A stretch of 64,000 nt of DNA from Trichoplax sp. H2. Its lineage: Eukaryota; Placozoa; Uniplacotomia; Trichoplacea. The position numbers and the translations under genes were made by a program. Numbering within the stretch: the first letter of the stretch is position 1; every line of letters starts with the position of its first letter. Of this stretch, positions 15,101-25,359 are shown in pieces. Under the pieces are notes generated by a model. That model saw only the letters and a program-made list of their open reading frames with translations. It did not search any database and was not told the DNA's origin. The DNA lies in assembly GCA_003344405.1 (NCBI GenBank), contig NOWV01000070.1:299481-363480 (forward strand), read 5' to 3'.

Positions 15101-18100
15101 AATTTTTATGGCTTGAAGTGAGCTGGTGTCACGGTACGCCGTTACTAATTAAGTAACTGTCGATTAATGAATGCTTATGAATAGATAAGATAAGGTTATT
15201 TGCTATGTTTTAATGCGCTTGTAGCTGATAATAGGATGGTAGAAATGAGATAAAAACAGAAGTTGTTAGCAGTTAATTTACTGTAGGTTTATAAGGTGTG
15301 TTAATCTCTAAAAATTAAGCTGTATGAGGACGAAGGCTAAGCGTCTTAACACCTGATAGCTTGTAGCTATCTAAGTCTGAGAATATCGACATGTATATTT
15401 AGTAATGGTATTATACTAATTAATGTAACTTGTAAAGCATGAATTCTCACTCGTTAATATTGGAATTCACTGTAGAAACCTATTTAAGCGCGTGTGTTTG
15501 TAGAATAAAGTAAGTAATTGCTCAAGAAACGGCAAGACTCATATCGTGAAGAATAGTGTAATAATTAGTCAGTTGTCTGTGGAGATCAGCCGAGAAATCG
15601 AGTTCTCAAATACTTCTCTCATAGAAACTGAAAGTACTGGGAGAAATAGCCCAAGTTTTAAGTAACTACACTAGAGTTCTTTACTTTCCTTTGCCACAAG
15701 TGAGGGTTGTGACACTGCTATACCGAAAACGATCTCAGAAAGTAAATAGCTAAATATGCGAAATATCATTTTGTACTAAAAATTACTATGATCCGATCAA
15801 CGCATCTTGTATTACTGTGACAATACCGTTTATATATACAGCTATAAATAAATGTGAATACTGTTTCGTTAGCAAATTAGGTGCGGCCAGTAAGTAGCTA
15901 ACATTAATCAAAAGTTTTCTGTGCACTCTGTATGTTATACTCTATACACTCTAAGATGGCAATTCAAAATTTTTATGGCTTGAAGTGAGCTGGTAATAAA
16001 CTTATGTAGTTTGATCGCGTTGTTAAACTAACATACTTATGAGAATCTCATTTCAACGTAATACTGTGAATCGAACATTAGATGCATATTATACTGATCG
16101 TGTATTATTCTTCGTAAAATATTTTATTAACAAGAGTAACATATTGACTAATTATTGTATTACTTATACTAAAAGTAACTACTTGAACAATCGATAGTTA
16201 CTGAAACAAAGATCATTATTCTTCGTTGAGAAAATCGCAGGTGCATCTTTATTGAAAACTATTTAATTACTCATTATTTGGCTATCAATGTGAGCGTAAT
16301 TACCGTTTACTCATAAAGAATTGTATTAAATGTGGCTTGTCAAATGTTCAATAAAAAAATGAATACTACATGTTACGACACCAGCTTGAAAAGAGTTTTA
16401 ATATAACTTTGAAAAATCTTTAATGTAGAATGAGCTTTTGACTTGGTTTATCCTTAGCTATTAGATCGTATTACCGATATTTCATTTTAAATTCGAACAC
16501 GCTGAAATGAATACTATCTTCTTATAAAATGACTTGAAATGAAAAGACTAAGCCTTGCATATTGTTTATTACAATCTAGCTTCCATTTACTTATCACTAG
16601 TCTTACCAAATAATTAAAGTAATAATTGGAAAATAGATTGTTAATATTTTGTACGAGACACATAATTTGGGAAATAAATAATATTATTATCGTCTAATAT
16701 GACATGAATGTTTTATGTCATCTGGCTTGATCTTTCTAGAGTATAATTTTTAACTAGCTATTATAATTTATGTAGAAATTGACTGCCCAAATTTCCGTTG
16801 ACATGTTAAAGAAATTCCGTAAATGAATCGATTGCAAATACAGTATTTCATTAATGCTGTTGTCTAACTTTGCTTATGTATCATAAAAATTGATTAGCAA
16901 CCAATGGCAGGTAAAAAAATTTCTTTTTCTTAAAATATAAATGTTACTAATACCGTATTCTTATTATTACATGAAAAATCATAATCGTTGCTAATGGTAC
17001 TTCGTACTACTATAAAATAGTTTTAGAGAAGAAGTTTTAATAAAGAAATCAAAGGGTTATTATTGACAACTGTCATACATATTATAAGTTGATGATTTAA
17101 ATGAATTAGTGATGTGAAATATTTGCTTCAGTCGTTTCTACAACTCAATAATAGCTCATAATGTTCTTTTTTCCAAAATTTACAAGGTTAAAACTATAGT
17201 ATTTTGAGTACTAGTCACTTTCATTTTATTATAATCAAAACTACTACTCCCTAGAGATTTATGGCGTAAGATTACGGCTGTAGGCATAATAGGATTACAT
17301 AATATGCCTAAATTGTTTATGTATTAGACTTGTTTATGAATTAAGTTTGAAAATAGAGATGAAATAAGATTCAAAAACTGCAATACATGGATTTATAGTT
17401 GAGTTAGAAAGTGTTCACACGGTATATTTAACGAATAATTTTTCTCTCGTGACACTTTTTATTGCCATACGTACATAATGACAGTACTGTATTAGTTTTA
17501 GTTAGCACTGAAAGTTATAATTAAGTTATCGATAATATAGTATTAGTGTGTGCAAAAATTTCATGAAATTTAGAAACATGGTTCGATTCAGCTATAGAAA
17601 GCGTAACAAATAGAACTTTTCATACATTTATTTGGTAAAAAGATGAGTTTTGCTATTTCAGAAGCAAGTAAATTGGTGTTTAGGTTTGGTTATGTTTATA
17701 ATTTCGGCTAAATGAATTTTCTCAGATTGTTTTTGCTTGCTTGTGAGGCTTTTAAATAATTTCTGTATAAGTCAGCATCAAACTGTTTTGGATGCTATTC
17801 TCTTAATTGTGAATGCAGTTATTAGTTATGATCTAGTAGTTTATTTTTGACTTACCACACCATTGCTCATCTGAATTATCGCCGCAGTCGTTTTGATGAT
17901 TACACCAATGAATATTAGGAATGCATTTGTTGTTGTTACATCGAAATCGACCAGGATAACATTGTTGAATGTCTATATATAAAAAGTAAGGTAATATAAA
18001 TATAAAATATTCCTTTATTAAGAATCGTACTCGATAGCTGTCCCCATGATCTAATAGCAACATTTATTTAATGTTAGATTCAGTACATATCAGTAACAGC

Positions 18101-20625
18101 ATGTATGTGCAATACTTAAATTGCAATAATAAGTATGACAGGATAGAATTCCTGTGTCAAAGGGTAGTATAATATAGCTATATATTAATCTCTGTTGTTG
18201 ATTTTTGCAAAATTTTTTAAAACTAGCAGATATAAGATATAAATGTAATATGAATCGAGAGGTAAATTTTGGTAATTGGATATGTTAAGTTCCGTTAAAA
18301 AGTAAAGAAGTTAGTTGTTCTGCTAGGATTTATTTAGTTGTCTTAAGCGCTACTGCTGCGTGTAACATAGGCAATAATGGCTGCATTAATAAATCGTAAT
18401 TCTTCGGATACCTAAATCTATGAATCGTACTTGGTAGTACGATGATCATTAAATTACTTAAATGCTTGATTAACGAGATTTATGCTACCGAATTTGAAGC
18501 TGACTATAACTCTATTTCAATATGCGCCTGAAATGGCTACTGCAATATTGAAGAATTAATATAAATTGTAATCATATTCGCATTAATTCAGTCAATTATA
18601 GGTAGCTTTCGAATGTTATTATTCAATAAGGGGTAATAATACAATTGATAAGTCAAAGACAGAGTACTTATCGAGAATTATAGAAAGTATGGCTAAGGTA
18701 CTCGTAGATGCTTGATACTTCATTTAAAAGTTTCGAAATGATAACTTTTATCAATTTACTTCAAGAAAAGTATAAGGAATACACGTATAATTTTTTACCT
18801 GTAAGTGTCTTACTTTTAGCTATTTACGTCCATTCCTTATTAAAAGCACTTTCTACAGCTACAGTAGTTCTCATAGGTTGTTACATATACCTTTCGAATT
18901 TCTATTTCTAGCAATCCTGCGATAAAGTAAATAGATACTCTACTGCCTTAACTCGCTACTTTAAACATCTTTTCCATTTTCTTTCCTTAATAGCTTAATT
19001 ACCATTCACATAAATTACTTATTTTATTAAATACTGATATGTTTATTAGGATGCTCTCTTTCTACGTAAGGTATATTTTAGTATAGACTTCACAATCTTG
19101 CTTTATGTTCAATCGATCTTAAAATGATAAAATTCTCGAAAGTTTTTTATCGGAATATTATCAGAAATTCTATATTTAAATATCGTCTTTGCTAGTATAT
19201 GCATCTCGGCAAGAATTAATATAACGGGTACCGTATATTTTTATTATAATAGTCTGAGCAGTAAATTTATATGAGTTAAGTAAATGGTAAGCATTAGCTT
19301 GTTAAAATGATGTTAAATCTATATCTGTTATCGTAGATGATGAGAGACATATAGAATTTAATAAACTTCAATTATTTGTTTTAAAATAGACTGTTCATAG
19401 AGTTGATAAATTTAGAATTATTCTGCTACAATTCACGTATCATATATTAGTAATCTATGCTGATGATAATTTAGAAATGCTTTGTTAAATAGTAAGTAAA
19501 AACTTAAAAAAATTTTGTATAATGGTAATGATGAAGATTTTTTGCCTAATCGATACTGAGATAGAGGTTCTAAATTTTTTATGATAACTCTTTAAAGCAC
19601 ATGAATGTTTAAGTAGTTGTATGTCTATTTCCACGTAACGTTGGATATATTTACAGTTAGTACGTATGAATGATAGGCCTTACGTTATCGTAATATTAGT
19701 TAGTGTATTGGAGATTTCGAAATGAAAATAGAATTAAGTATCCGATAAGGTTTTAAATTAAAACATAGCATCTGCTAAGCTGTCAATGAGTTAGAACGAA
19801 TGTGATAAATCGATATCTACGATAGCTTGGGACCATCTATTCTTGTTAATGCTCGAAAACTTACCACAATTTTTTTCGTCTTCTCCAAATGGAAGATCAA
19901 AATGGTGATCACATAATATTTTAGCTGTCTGGATGGTTTGTCCATTATTGCTACTCTTGACTTCTAATAGAAATATAAGAAATACGATTATAGTAAGCGG
20001 ACTTAATAGCTTTAGTAGAAAAGCTTGATGTCGCAGCACAGCGTTAAAGCAACATAGCAATGCACTTTAATTTATATATGTTAAAATCATCTCTGAAAGA
20101 TATCAAGGATGTGTTAAAGTTGCAACGATTCATTTAAGTAGCGTTAGTTTACGTTGATGTAAGACAATCATGTAATCGTGGAAGTAAAGGTATTAACCCT
20201 ATTCAGTCAGATAAATCAGTATAGTACACTTTGAGATATAATAAGTCAATTTTAGATCTGCGCTAAAGTCTTAAGTTGTGATAAATAAGATAGAGTTGTC
20301 ATCATAAATCATCTTATAAAATAGATTTAAAAAAAAGAATCATTTTTCTGCGATGAAATTATCTAAAGCTTTGCAGTAAAGGACAAACAGCTTTGATAGC
20401 GGTGTTGCCAGAAAATTGAAATATAGGCATTATGAGTTAGCGATAATATACTAAATCCGAAATTTTAAATTATAAAGGGATGACAAAGATGAAGAGGTAT
20501 TTAAGCGTTTGAAAAATCAGTTCATAACTTTAATTAATAATTCATGGCGTAAACTTTATAAAAATTCATTTACCTTGACATGAATATGCAGCCATACATA
20601 ATAATATTAAGATTGTAAATTGCAT
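39..20625 (-). CDS. Giant secreted CUB/LDLa/MAM/C-type-lectin mosaic protein (gene, 3' end outside window)
   Basis: Gene-level entry; the modules are listed separately. Seen: a signal-peptide exon at 20574-20625 is followed on the minus strand by a long series of exons, each ending at a GT donor and starting after an AG acceptor. They encode 10 LDLa modules (one degenerate), 16 CUB or CUB-like modules, two MAM domains and one C-type-lectin-like domain, about 2,940 codons in all. Every single-exon module has a length divisible by three and phase-1 borders, so the joins stay in frame. The last exon seen ends with a good donor at 39, so the gene continues off the left edge and any membrane anchor is unseen. 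Known: such modules bind proteins, lipoproteins or glycans outside cells (cubilin, enteropeptidase and DMBT1 carry similar mixes). Inference: one secreted or membrane-anchored adhesion, scavenger or recognition protein. Least certain is whether the 14.7-20.6 kb part belongs to the same transcript. Confidence 0.77.
447..563 (-). CDS. LDLa module exon
   Basis: A 117-nt exon, phase 1-1. [16 protein letters not shown] and [11 protein letters not shown]: complete LDLa with calcium box. Donor GTAAGT. Confidence 0.88.
663..1028 (-). CDS. CUB module exon
   Basis: 122 codons, phase 1-1. [42 protein letters not shown] and GGGFSLFYR. Four cysteines in CUB positions. Confidence 0.88.
1122..1238 (-). CDS. 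LDLa module exon lacking the acidic box
   Basis: A 117-nt exon, phase 1-1. [15 protein letters not shown] is typical, but the calcium box is [11 protein letters not shown] with DE replaced by HW. Six cysteines retained. Confidence 0.87.
1669..1800 (-). CDS. LDLa module exon
   Basis: A 132-nt exon, phase 1-1. [32 protein letters not shown]. Complete LDLa with intact calcium ligands. Confidence 0.9.
1973..2362 (-). CDS. CUB module exon
   Basis: 130 codons, phase 1-1. [46 protein letters not shown] and GGGFLAFYQ: a canonical CUB with four cysteines. Start chosen at a TTAACAG acceptor that keeps phase 1. Confidence 0.91.
2476..2598 (-). CDS. LDLa module exon
   Basis: A 123-nt exon, phase 1-1. 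[16 protein letters not shown], then an enlarged loop ([10 protein letters not shown]) before [11 protein letters not shown] with an intact calcium box. Confidence 0.87.
3043..3447 (-). CDS. CUB-like module exon
   Basis: 135 codons, phase 1-1. SGNCDF start, [17 protein letters not shown], a cysteine near the middle, SQCGIYTS and [15 protein letters not shown] architecture is recognisable although the central acidic strand is altered. Confidence 0.75.
3535..3933 (-). CDS. CUB module exon
   Basis: 133 codons, phase 1-1. SSCHQK start, [49 protein letters not shown] and FGFRAYIVD: one of the clearest CUB modules here. Confidence 0.92.
4019..4965 (-). CDS. MAM domain 2 (three exons)
   Basis: Exons 4873-4965, 4217-4548 and 4019-4130, with the same phase series (1, 1, 0, 1) as MAM 1. 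Seen: an aromatic [11 protein letters not shown] start, [28 protein letters not shown] typical of the MAM core, then [11 protein letters not shown] and a last [10 protein letters not shown]...C strand. The middle donor is the weaker GTGATA; reading through it would reach a stop after six more residues. The first exon could start six bases earlier (4971). Confidence 0.77.
5066..5443 (-). CDS. Divergent CUB-like module exon
   Basis: 126 codons, phase 1-1. Only the first half ([20 protein letters not shown]) resembles CUB; the second half lacks cysteines. Called by size, phase and place between a CUB and a MAM. Confidence 0.55.
5803..6195 (-). CDS. CUB module exon
   Basis: 131 codons, phase 1-1. 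[35 protein letters not shown] and KGFKAVAS are typical. As in the 8.5-kb module, the first cysteine pair is missing while the second is kept. The acidic run could support a calcium site as in Ca-binding CUBs (inference). Confidence 0.87.
6387..6761 (-). CDS. CUB module exon
   Basis: 125 codons, phase 1-1. DCPKQ start, [37 protein letters not shown]. Cysteine spacing fits two CUB disulfides. Confidence 0.82.
6983..7833 (-). CDS. MAM domain 1 (three exons)
   Basis: Exons 7642-7833, 7268-7557 and 6983-7073 join in phases 1, 1, 0, 1. MAM features in order: [24 protein letters not shown] then GHYLVLN, an aromatic-rich middle, CLTYSI, and a final [18 protein letters not shown], the hallmark IAIDDI strand. 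MAM domains mediate adhesion or dimerisation in extracellular proteins. It lies between CUB modules near the middle of the gene. Confidence 0.87.
8029..8421 (-). CDS. CUB module exon
   Basis: 131 codons, phase 1-1. GICN start, [33 protein letters not shown] and [10 protein letters not shown] end. Four cysteines in CUB spacing. Confidence 0.8.
8506..8895 (-). CDS. CUB module exon
   Basis: 130 codons, phase 1-1. [30 protein letters not shown] and [10 protein letters not shown] are clear CUB signatures. The first cysteine pair is absent, giving a one-disulfide CUB. Confidence 0.88.
9320..9643 (-). CDS. Divergent CUB-like module exon (short)
   Basis: 108 codons, phase 1-1. Opens DRCNSTW, then TTPRFPAGI and PCWFQIQLK, which match the first half of a CUB domain. 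The second half has no cysteines and is recognised only by length and by the final [10 protein letters not shown] strand. Confidence 0.6.
9784..10167 (-). CDS. Divergent CUB-like module exon
   Basis: 128 codons, phase 1-1. [17 protein letters not shown] and [11 protein letters not shown]...FHFCQK match CUB strands and the second disulfide pair; the first cysteine pair is missing. Confidence 0.7.
10473..10859 (-). CDS. Divergent CUB-like module exon
   Basis: 129 codons, phase 1-1. Length, phase and position fit a CUB module, and YANYLEITS followed by a GFSGHC-type end fits the fold, but the YP motif and the central CUB cysteines are lost. Assignment rests partly on neighbours. Confidence 0.6.
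10943..11401 (-). CDS. CUB module exon (long)
   Basis: 153 codons, phase 1-1, the longest single module. CUB features: [30 protein letters not shown] and ICQQ before the last strands. A 20- to 30-residue leader precedes the first cysteine. Confidence 0.82.
11477..11818 (-). CDS. CUB module exon
   Basis: 114 codons, phase 1-1. Classic CUB: ELVCN start, [30 protein letters not shown], a PICSS turn, [12 protein letters not shown] and GVGFTAKYY. Four cysteines in the expected places. Confidence 0.9.
11975..12349 (-). CDS. C-type-lectin-like domain exon
   Basis: 125 codons, phase 1-1. C-type lectin landmarks: [42 protein letters not shown] and a closing GYICKKG. The WND calcium-coordinating motif is replaced by GKWRAKN, and no EPN or QPD sugar-selectivity motif is visible, so calcium-dependent sugar binding is doubtful. 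A protein-binding role is an inference. It is the only lectin fold in the gene and sits between two CUB modules. Confidence 0.85.
12433..12771 (-). CDS. CUB module exon
   Basis: 113 codons, phase 1-1. CUB-like spacing: an opening cysteine after [24 protein letters not shown], a central acidic-to-cysteine stretch (DQIGRKCQN) and a terminal VVNIKYKAG. Shorter than the other CUB modules. Confidence 0.75.
12772..13573. other. Intron of the mosaic gene, no coding module
   Basis: About 800 bp between the 12.4-kb CUB and the 13.6-kb LDLa. No LDLa, CUB or MAM motif was found on either strand; it is longer than most introns in this part of the gene. Confidence 0.5.
13574..13687 (-). CDS. LDLa module exon
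   Basis: A 114-nt exon, phase 1-1. Canonical LDLa: [27 protein letters not shown], with all six cysteines and the complete calcium-binding acidic box. It is the last LDLa before the CUB-rich core of the protein. Confidence 0.9.
13781..14158 (-). CDS. CUB module exon
   Basis: 126 codons, phase 1-1. Recognised by [19 protein letters not shown] near the start, a central [19 protein letters not shown] and a closing [10 protein letters not shown]. The cysteines that form the usual CUB disulfides are present, plus extra cysteines in CDACGC. Sits between LDLa modules. Confidence 0.88.
14367..14480 (-). CDS. LDLa module exon with altered calcium box
   Basis: A 114-nt exon, phase 1-1, with six cysteines in LDLa spacing. 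The final acidic box reads [10 protein letters not shown] instead of DxSDExxC, so one or two calcium ligands are missing. Acceptor TTTTCAG, donor GTAATA. Confidence 0.85.
14599..14718 (-). CDS. LDLa module exon
   Basis: A 120-nt exon, phase 1-1, with six cysteines, SNGQCI and the acidic calcium box [11 protein letters not shown]. Donor GTATAT, acceptor CGTAG. Confidence 0.88.
14943..15127. repeat. Direct repeat, copy 1
   Basis: About 185 bp nearly identical to 15715-15994, except that copy 2 carries about 94 extra bases after the shared TATGATCC. No coding capacity seen. Confidence 0.85.
15715..15994. repeat. Direct repeat, copy 2
   Basis: Second copy of the intronic repeat, with about 94 extra bases near 15795-15888. 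Either copy 1 has a deletion or copy 2 an insertion. Confidence 0.85.
17856..17972 (-). CDS. LDLa module exon
   Basis: A 117-nt exon, phase 1-1. It has a full six-cysteine LDLa pattern with CNNNKCIP in the middle and the calcium box [11 protein letters not shown] at the end. It is the first intact LDLa module of the mosaic gene. It lies between two long introns (about 1.9 and 3.1 kb), unlike the tightly packed modules downstream. Confidence 0.85.
17973..19864. other. Intron-sized stretch with nothing recognised
   Basis: About 1.9 kb between the intact LDLa at 17.9 kb and the degenerate one at 19.9 kb. A plus-strand open frame at 18708-18911 resembles no family and is probably chance. Confidence 0.4.
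19865..19963 (-). CDS. Degenerate LDLa module exon
   Basis: A 99-nt phase 1-1 exon with good acceptor (TATTAG) and donor (GTAAGT). The peptide keeps the LDLa frame NNGQTI...[18 protein letters not shown], but only two of six cysteines remain: the first two are absent and those expected at positions 3 and 5 are T and L. An upstream in-frame ATG at 20060 precedes a hydrophobic stretch, but that stretch runs through the T-rich acceptor tract, so an alternative signal peptide is only a weak possibility. Confidence 0.5.
20574..20625 (-). CDS. Signal-peptide exon of the mosaic gene
   Basis: Reading minus from an ATG at 20625, the 17 codons give [17 protein letters not shown], a short hydrophobic secretion signal, followed directly by a GTAAAT donor. 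The exon ends in phase 1 with a G, which fits the phase-1 acceptors of every downstream LDLa or CUB module. It is too short to find by length. The match of phase, signal-like sequence and position is the reason for choosing this start. Confidence 0.65.
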
Positions 20626-23600
20626 AGCTAAATAGAGTTAGAGCCGATATCTATTATCTATCCAGTGTCTATATGTCCTTGCCAAGAAGTTGAGAATGTT
20701 TTAATTTTTCAAGCTATAGTCAAGGGTTTATGCGTCACCACCAAGTTTTTGGTCGACAATAATGTATAAAGATGAAATGGTTTAAGATATAATATTATTT
20801 TAATGATAATTAAATCGTGTTTGTGCTCTCATTATCGAAAAGACTTATTGAAGAATAATATAACGAAATGATTTTGTAACATGATGGAAGAATACTATCC
20901 AACTCTTAGATAAAATGAATCTAACCCCCAGGCTACTGACGTCATGGCTAAACTAGATCGAATTAAACTGATAATAATGAAGGTAGATGAAAGAGAAAAT
21001 TTTCTATTTATTCATATTTCAATGGAGGCGATAGCGCAGGTAATTGCAGTTGTATCCATTGATGTTATGTATTCGATAGATTTGCATTGATTGTCTTGTA
21101 ACCAAAATAACAAAGAAAGACAGACAGTAAATACAATCAACTAGGCTGGATACTAATGGATTAAGGGTTGAAATTAATGAGAGTAACAATATTTTTTTTT
21201 CCTTGCAAGTTGATATTGTTTGTATATCCTCTTCGGCTAATGATTCAATACTAATTTACACCTGCCAAAATGAGATAATACTGATACAGATAGTCTATCA
21301 ATAGAAGGATCATATCGATGTTGAGTTTTATCTTTCATCATTCTTGACATCTGATAGCGGTAAGAATTAGAAAGCCTTTATCATAACACTAACGTTTAAG
21401 TTGCTTTAGCCGTTGCTTTATCAAGCTATAGTCGAGGAGAAACTAAAATCATCCACATTTGTATGTTTGTAAGGTCCAAAAACTGTAAGCTTAATTCTTT
21501 TTTAGTGAAAGTATCATAAATTCTTTACTATGTTGTCACTCATACATTACAACTAGGCAGAGAAAGTGCTAGGTGATCCTGAGTCTGGAAGGCTTAGAGT
21601 AACAACGGCCATCGTCGTTTCCACTAATGATAGGTGCGATGGTAGTAAGCGTATAGGGTTGAATTACTGTTTGACATGATGTCATGTAGAATTATTTTTC
21701 TCAATTATAACTGAAATGACAGACGCTTCATTTTGAAAGCTTAACAGATTTACCGTAATTACTACGATTATATTGATCATGGCCGTGGATATGCTATTAT
21801 CTATCTTGTTCGCTGATTTCTATCTATATTTACGTCAGATTTAAATCCAGAGAAGCAGCGGCTTCATTTATGATAACAGGAATATATTAGAAGTCATTTA
21901 TATGATTGTAATTACTATTCTTACTAGATACAGATGTATTAATACTTCCTGCTTTGTCTACAGTTTAATAAGATATTTATTAGAATTATTCTCTAGAGAT
22001 TAGCCAATGAGATATACGCGTAAAATGCCGTACTCTTTCTTTGTCTTCCTTGTAAAACCTACGACTACTTTAATGACTTGTTATGCTTACTGAATCAGGT
22101 GGCAGCTAAAGCGGTTATTTATTAAAATATTACAAGTAAGATATCGCTTAGTTGGCTATAAATTTTTCTTAGTTTCCGCAAAGATCGATATCGATATTTA
22201 GAACCATATCAAAGTTTGTAAATTAGCTATACTAGTATATACTGTATATATATTTGGTCATCATGTAAGGTAATTTTATATCCAACATCCAAGTTTACGT
22301 TAACTAGAGAATTTAACGATGATACGAGACATTATTCTAGCAATTTTCAAACTTTGAAGTGCTGTTAACTTTCCATACTTGTGATATGAATGGAGATGGA
22401 TGAAATAAACAGCGCCAGTTATGATTTATTTTATTGTTGATTGTATTTGCTATCGTACATTGTTGTAGAGATACTAATATTTAGTTGAAGATAGTCTATA
22501 AACTAGATTTCGCCGAAATCCATAATAACAACTAAGGCATATGTTCTTCGAATTATTAATGATAGGAAATAAGTAGACTAGAATTAAACAATTCGTTTCT
22601 CTATGAAATACTTCCAATGACACAAATACAAATTTAAATCAAGCAGAGGATAAGTCAATCAAGGATTTTGAATTACTTGGAATTTTAAAGAATAAAGTTA
22701 TGGCCTTTTCACAAAGCGGCATAGATAATCTAACATATTTTAACATTTTGTAGCAAAATTTTAAAACTACAGTTGCTCTCATAGGTGAGGAAATTTATTG
22801 GTTTTCATACGGAATATAAACGGAACGGTGTTTATGTCAAAATACTTGCTATCACTTAGCCTGCCAATATCGTATCGGTACTGAAATAATTATAGACAGA
22901 GACCTAACTAATATTAATAAAATAGCCTGGTTTTAATACTGTACATCTCTATCAGACGGAATTGCATTTTTGAATGGAGATTAAATGGTGCTGTCATGGT
23001 ACGAACCACTGTGAAGAGTAAATGACCAAATTTAGTAGTTGACATTTATATATGGAGATAACTAATAATGACTTTCAGCCAGAACTACGGTAGTTATTAT
23101 TTTATTACAGTAAATTATGCTGTACTGTCGTAAGAGTTCTTATAAGGTAACTAATGTTAATTAATCGATTATAGTGTTATATCTCGTAACGCTTGTGATG
23201 AATATCCTGAAGATATTCAATTATAGATGAAACAGATGATACTATGAATAATTCTATGCATGGATATACTGTAATGCAATTATCTAGAATCGTTCTGAAC
23301 GTGTCTAAGATTATGAATAATTTCTGTATCAATTTAGCGATCCAATATGAACTAAAATTCATGAATTGTTATGACTTCTACATGATAGCTGCTGCCGAAG
23401 GGTATTTAAGTTCGTCAGATAGTTGAATAAAAGAAGAGTTCTATAGTTGTTTAAAGTAGAAGTAAAGGCATCTAAATTCTTGTGATATAGTTAAGGGATA
23501 CTGAATCCCGGAGACTATAGTAATTTAGAAACTTTTTTATGCTATCTTTGTTAAGGAGTTGGTTTGTGACAGGTGTATACTGTACTGTCTACAGTTTTTT

Positions 23601-25162
23601 AATTTAATGATCAACTAAGGTAACTACAATTACAGATATAAATATCGATATGAAGATTTCGAAGAAAAATACTATTTATTGTATCATGTAAAGCATGCTT
23701 GAATGAACAATGCAGGTTTATTGTATGTGTATAAAACTTTAGAATGACAGGTGCAACTGAATTTAGAAACAAATTGTTAATTTTAAGCTCGCTAAGGGCC
23801 TATTTGCAGTTTGATAGATGTAGTAGATTGGAAATCTGTCTTCTGCACTGTCTACAGATTCCCATTTACGAACAAATTCTGGGAAAGATTTAAGTGTAGA
23901 GTAATTGCTTCTACTCGTTGGAGTATAAAAACTGTAATTACTGAAGAAAGATCGGTAGGTTATCAGTAGCGAATTATAATTGTACTGTTTGAGACGTAGT
24001 CTTAGTAATAAAAGGTGAGATATTAATTTATCCCTATCCCTTTGATTAGAGTGCTGATTCAATTCGACTGACAGCATTGATAAATTTTCTACCTTAATTA
24101 TGATGTAACCACTAGACAAATGATAAATTATTCCTCCAGTGAATTCTAATAGTAAGAGAGATGAATAACTGCTGCCTAGCTGTGATAATTATTTACGATG
24201 ATTTCCTTCAAAGATTAATTAATTAAATATGAGCAATAAGTAAAATTTTATTTATTGTGTCTCGATATAAATCGTCAAAAGAAGTACCTCGTTGGAGTCC
24301 ATTATATGCTTGAAATGGTCGATAAGAATTAAAAGCTAAGAACTTTTAATGCTAAAATGTTCTCCTACTGTGATTGAAAGCAATTAAGTTATGTAAATGA
24401 ATAAATTCTATTCTAGCGCTATATCAATGAATTATTGGAGTAAAGCCAGCTTAAGAAATATTATTTACGATGATGAAATAATTGGAGTTAACTAGTATCT
24501 ATGATATTTGCTATAATAAAACGATTAGATCCAACTTTTAACTCGCAAATCTCTTTGGTTAAAAAATATCTATAAGTATATAGCGAGCCGAATTGAACCG
24601 TTGAAATGAGATTCTTGATTGTATTAAAATCGGCCGTTTACGTGTACCTCAGCACTTTTCTGCTTTTAATTCTAACTCGCTTCATGACAATGTAGTTGCC
24701 TAATTCATATTGAACGCGCCTATAAACTTTCTTTGATTAAGGCGCAGATTTTGAGCGACGGGCTAACTGATCTAGCCTTATTGCAGTATTACTGACTGAT
24801 TATAAAACGTGTTCATGTAATTCTCTTCAGAAAAAATCTGCTCGGATGTTAATTCATTCATTTTCAGGATATAAATTAGTTACCGTACTGAAAAAATTAT
24901 TAAATATTCGTATAATGAATTCTTGAATATCGGTAGTAATTACAAAAAATAGATAAGGATTTAAATTAGCAAAGAATAGAAATTAATTTTTTTTGTGATC
25001 TTTTAGTGAATTTACGAGGAATGTATAGTGTTTAACTTTATGTTATTATGGACTGAGTACGAGCGTATCATGCTACAAAAATAAAATGAGACGATAATTT
25101 AACATATTTATTGGCCAGCTGCTTGTAAGGCCTATAAGGGAATAAAACGTCAAAATTGTTGG

Positions 25163-25359
25163 AGGTAAATTACAAGTTTATTTGTCATTAAATTTGATCA
25201 TTAATGATACCTGCACCTGTCGAATTTTTCGGTTACAAAATAGAGCTAAACAGGTCTATTAATTCTTGCAGTGATGATTACTGACATTATTTATTTATAT
25301 AAACTTTAAAATTGAATGCCATAATTGCATCAGTCTGAGTTTAATCACTTAATGGACTG
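25163..25359. repeat. Duplicated gap flank, copy A of gap 1
   Basis: 197 bp repeated after the N run at 25685-25881 with only three base differences that I could see. Most simply the same locus from a second haplotype. Confidence 0.85.

Larger units (their letters stand above)
14719..17855. other. Long repeat-bearing intron
   Basis: 3.1 kb between two LDLa exons of the mosaic gene. It holds a pair of direct repeats (14943-15127 and 15715-15994) and no further recognisable module. Confidence 0.55.

Noticed and set aside
23763-24119. Minus-strand open frame of 118 codons
   Set aside because: No recognisable motif, no splice context or neighbouring exon; could be chance in AT-rich DNA. Worth checking against transcripts only.
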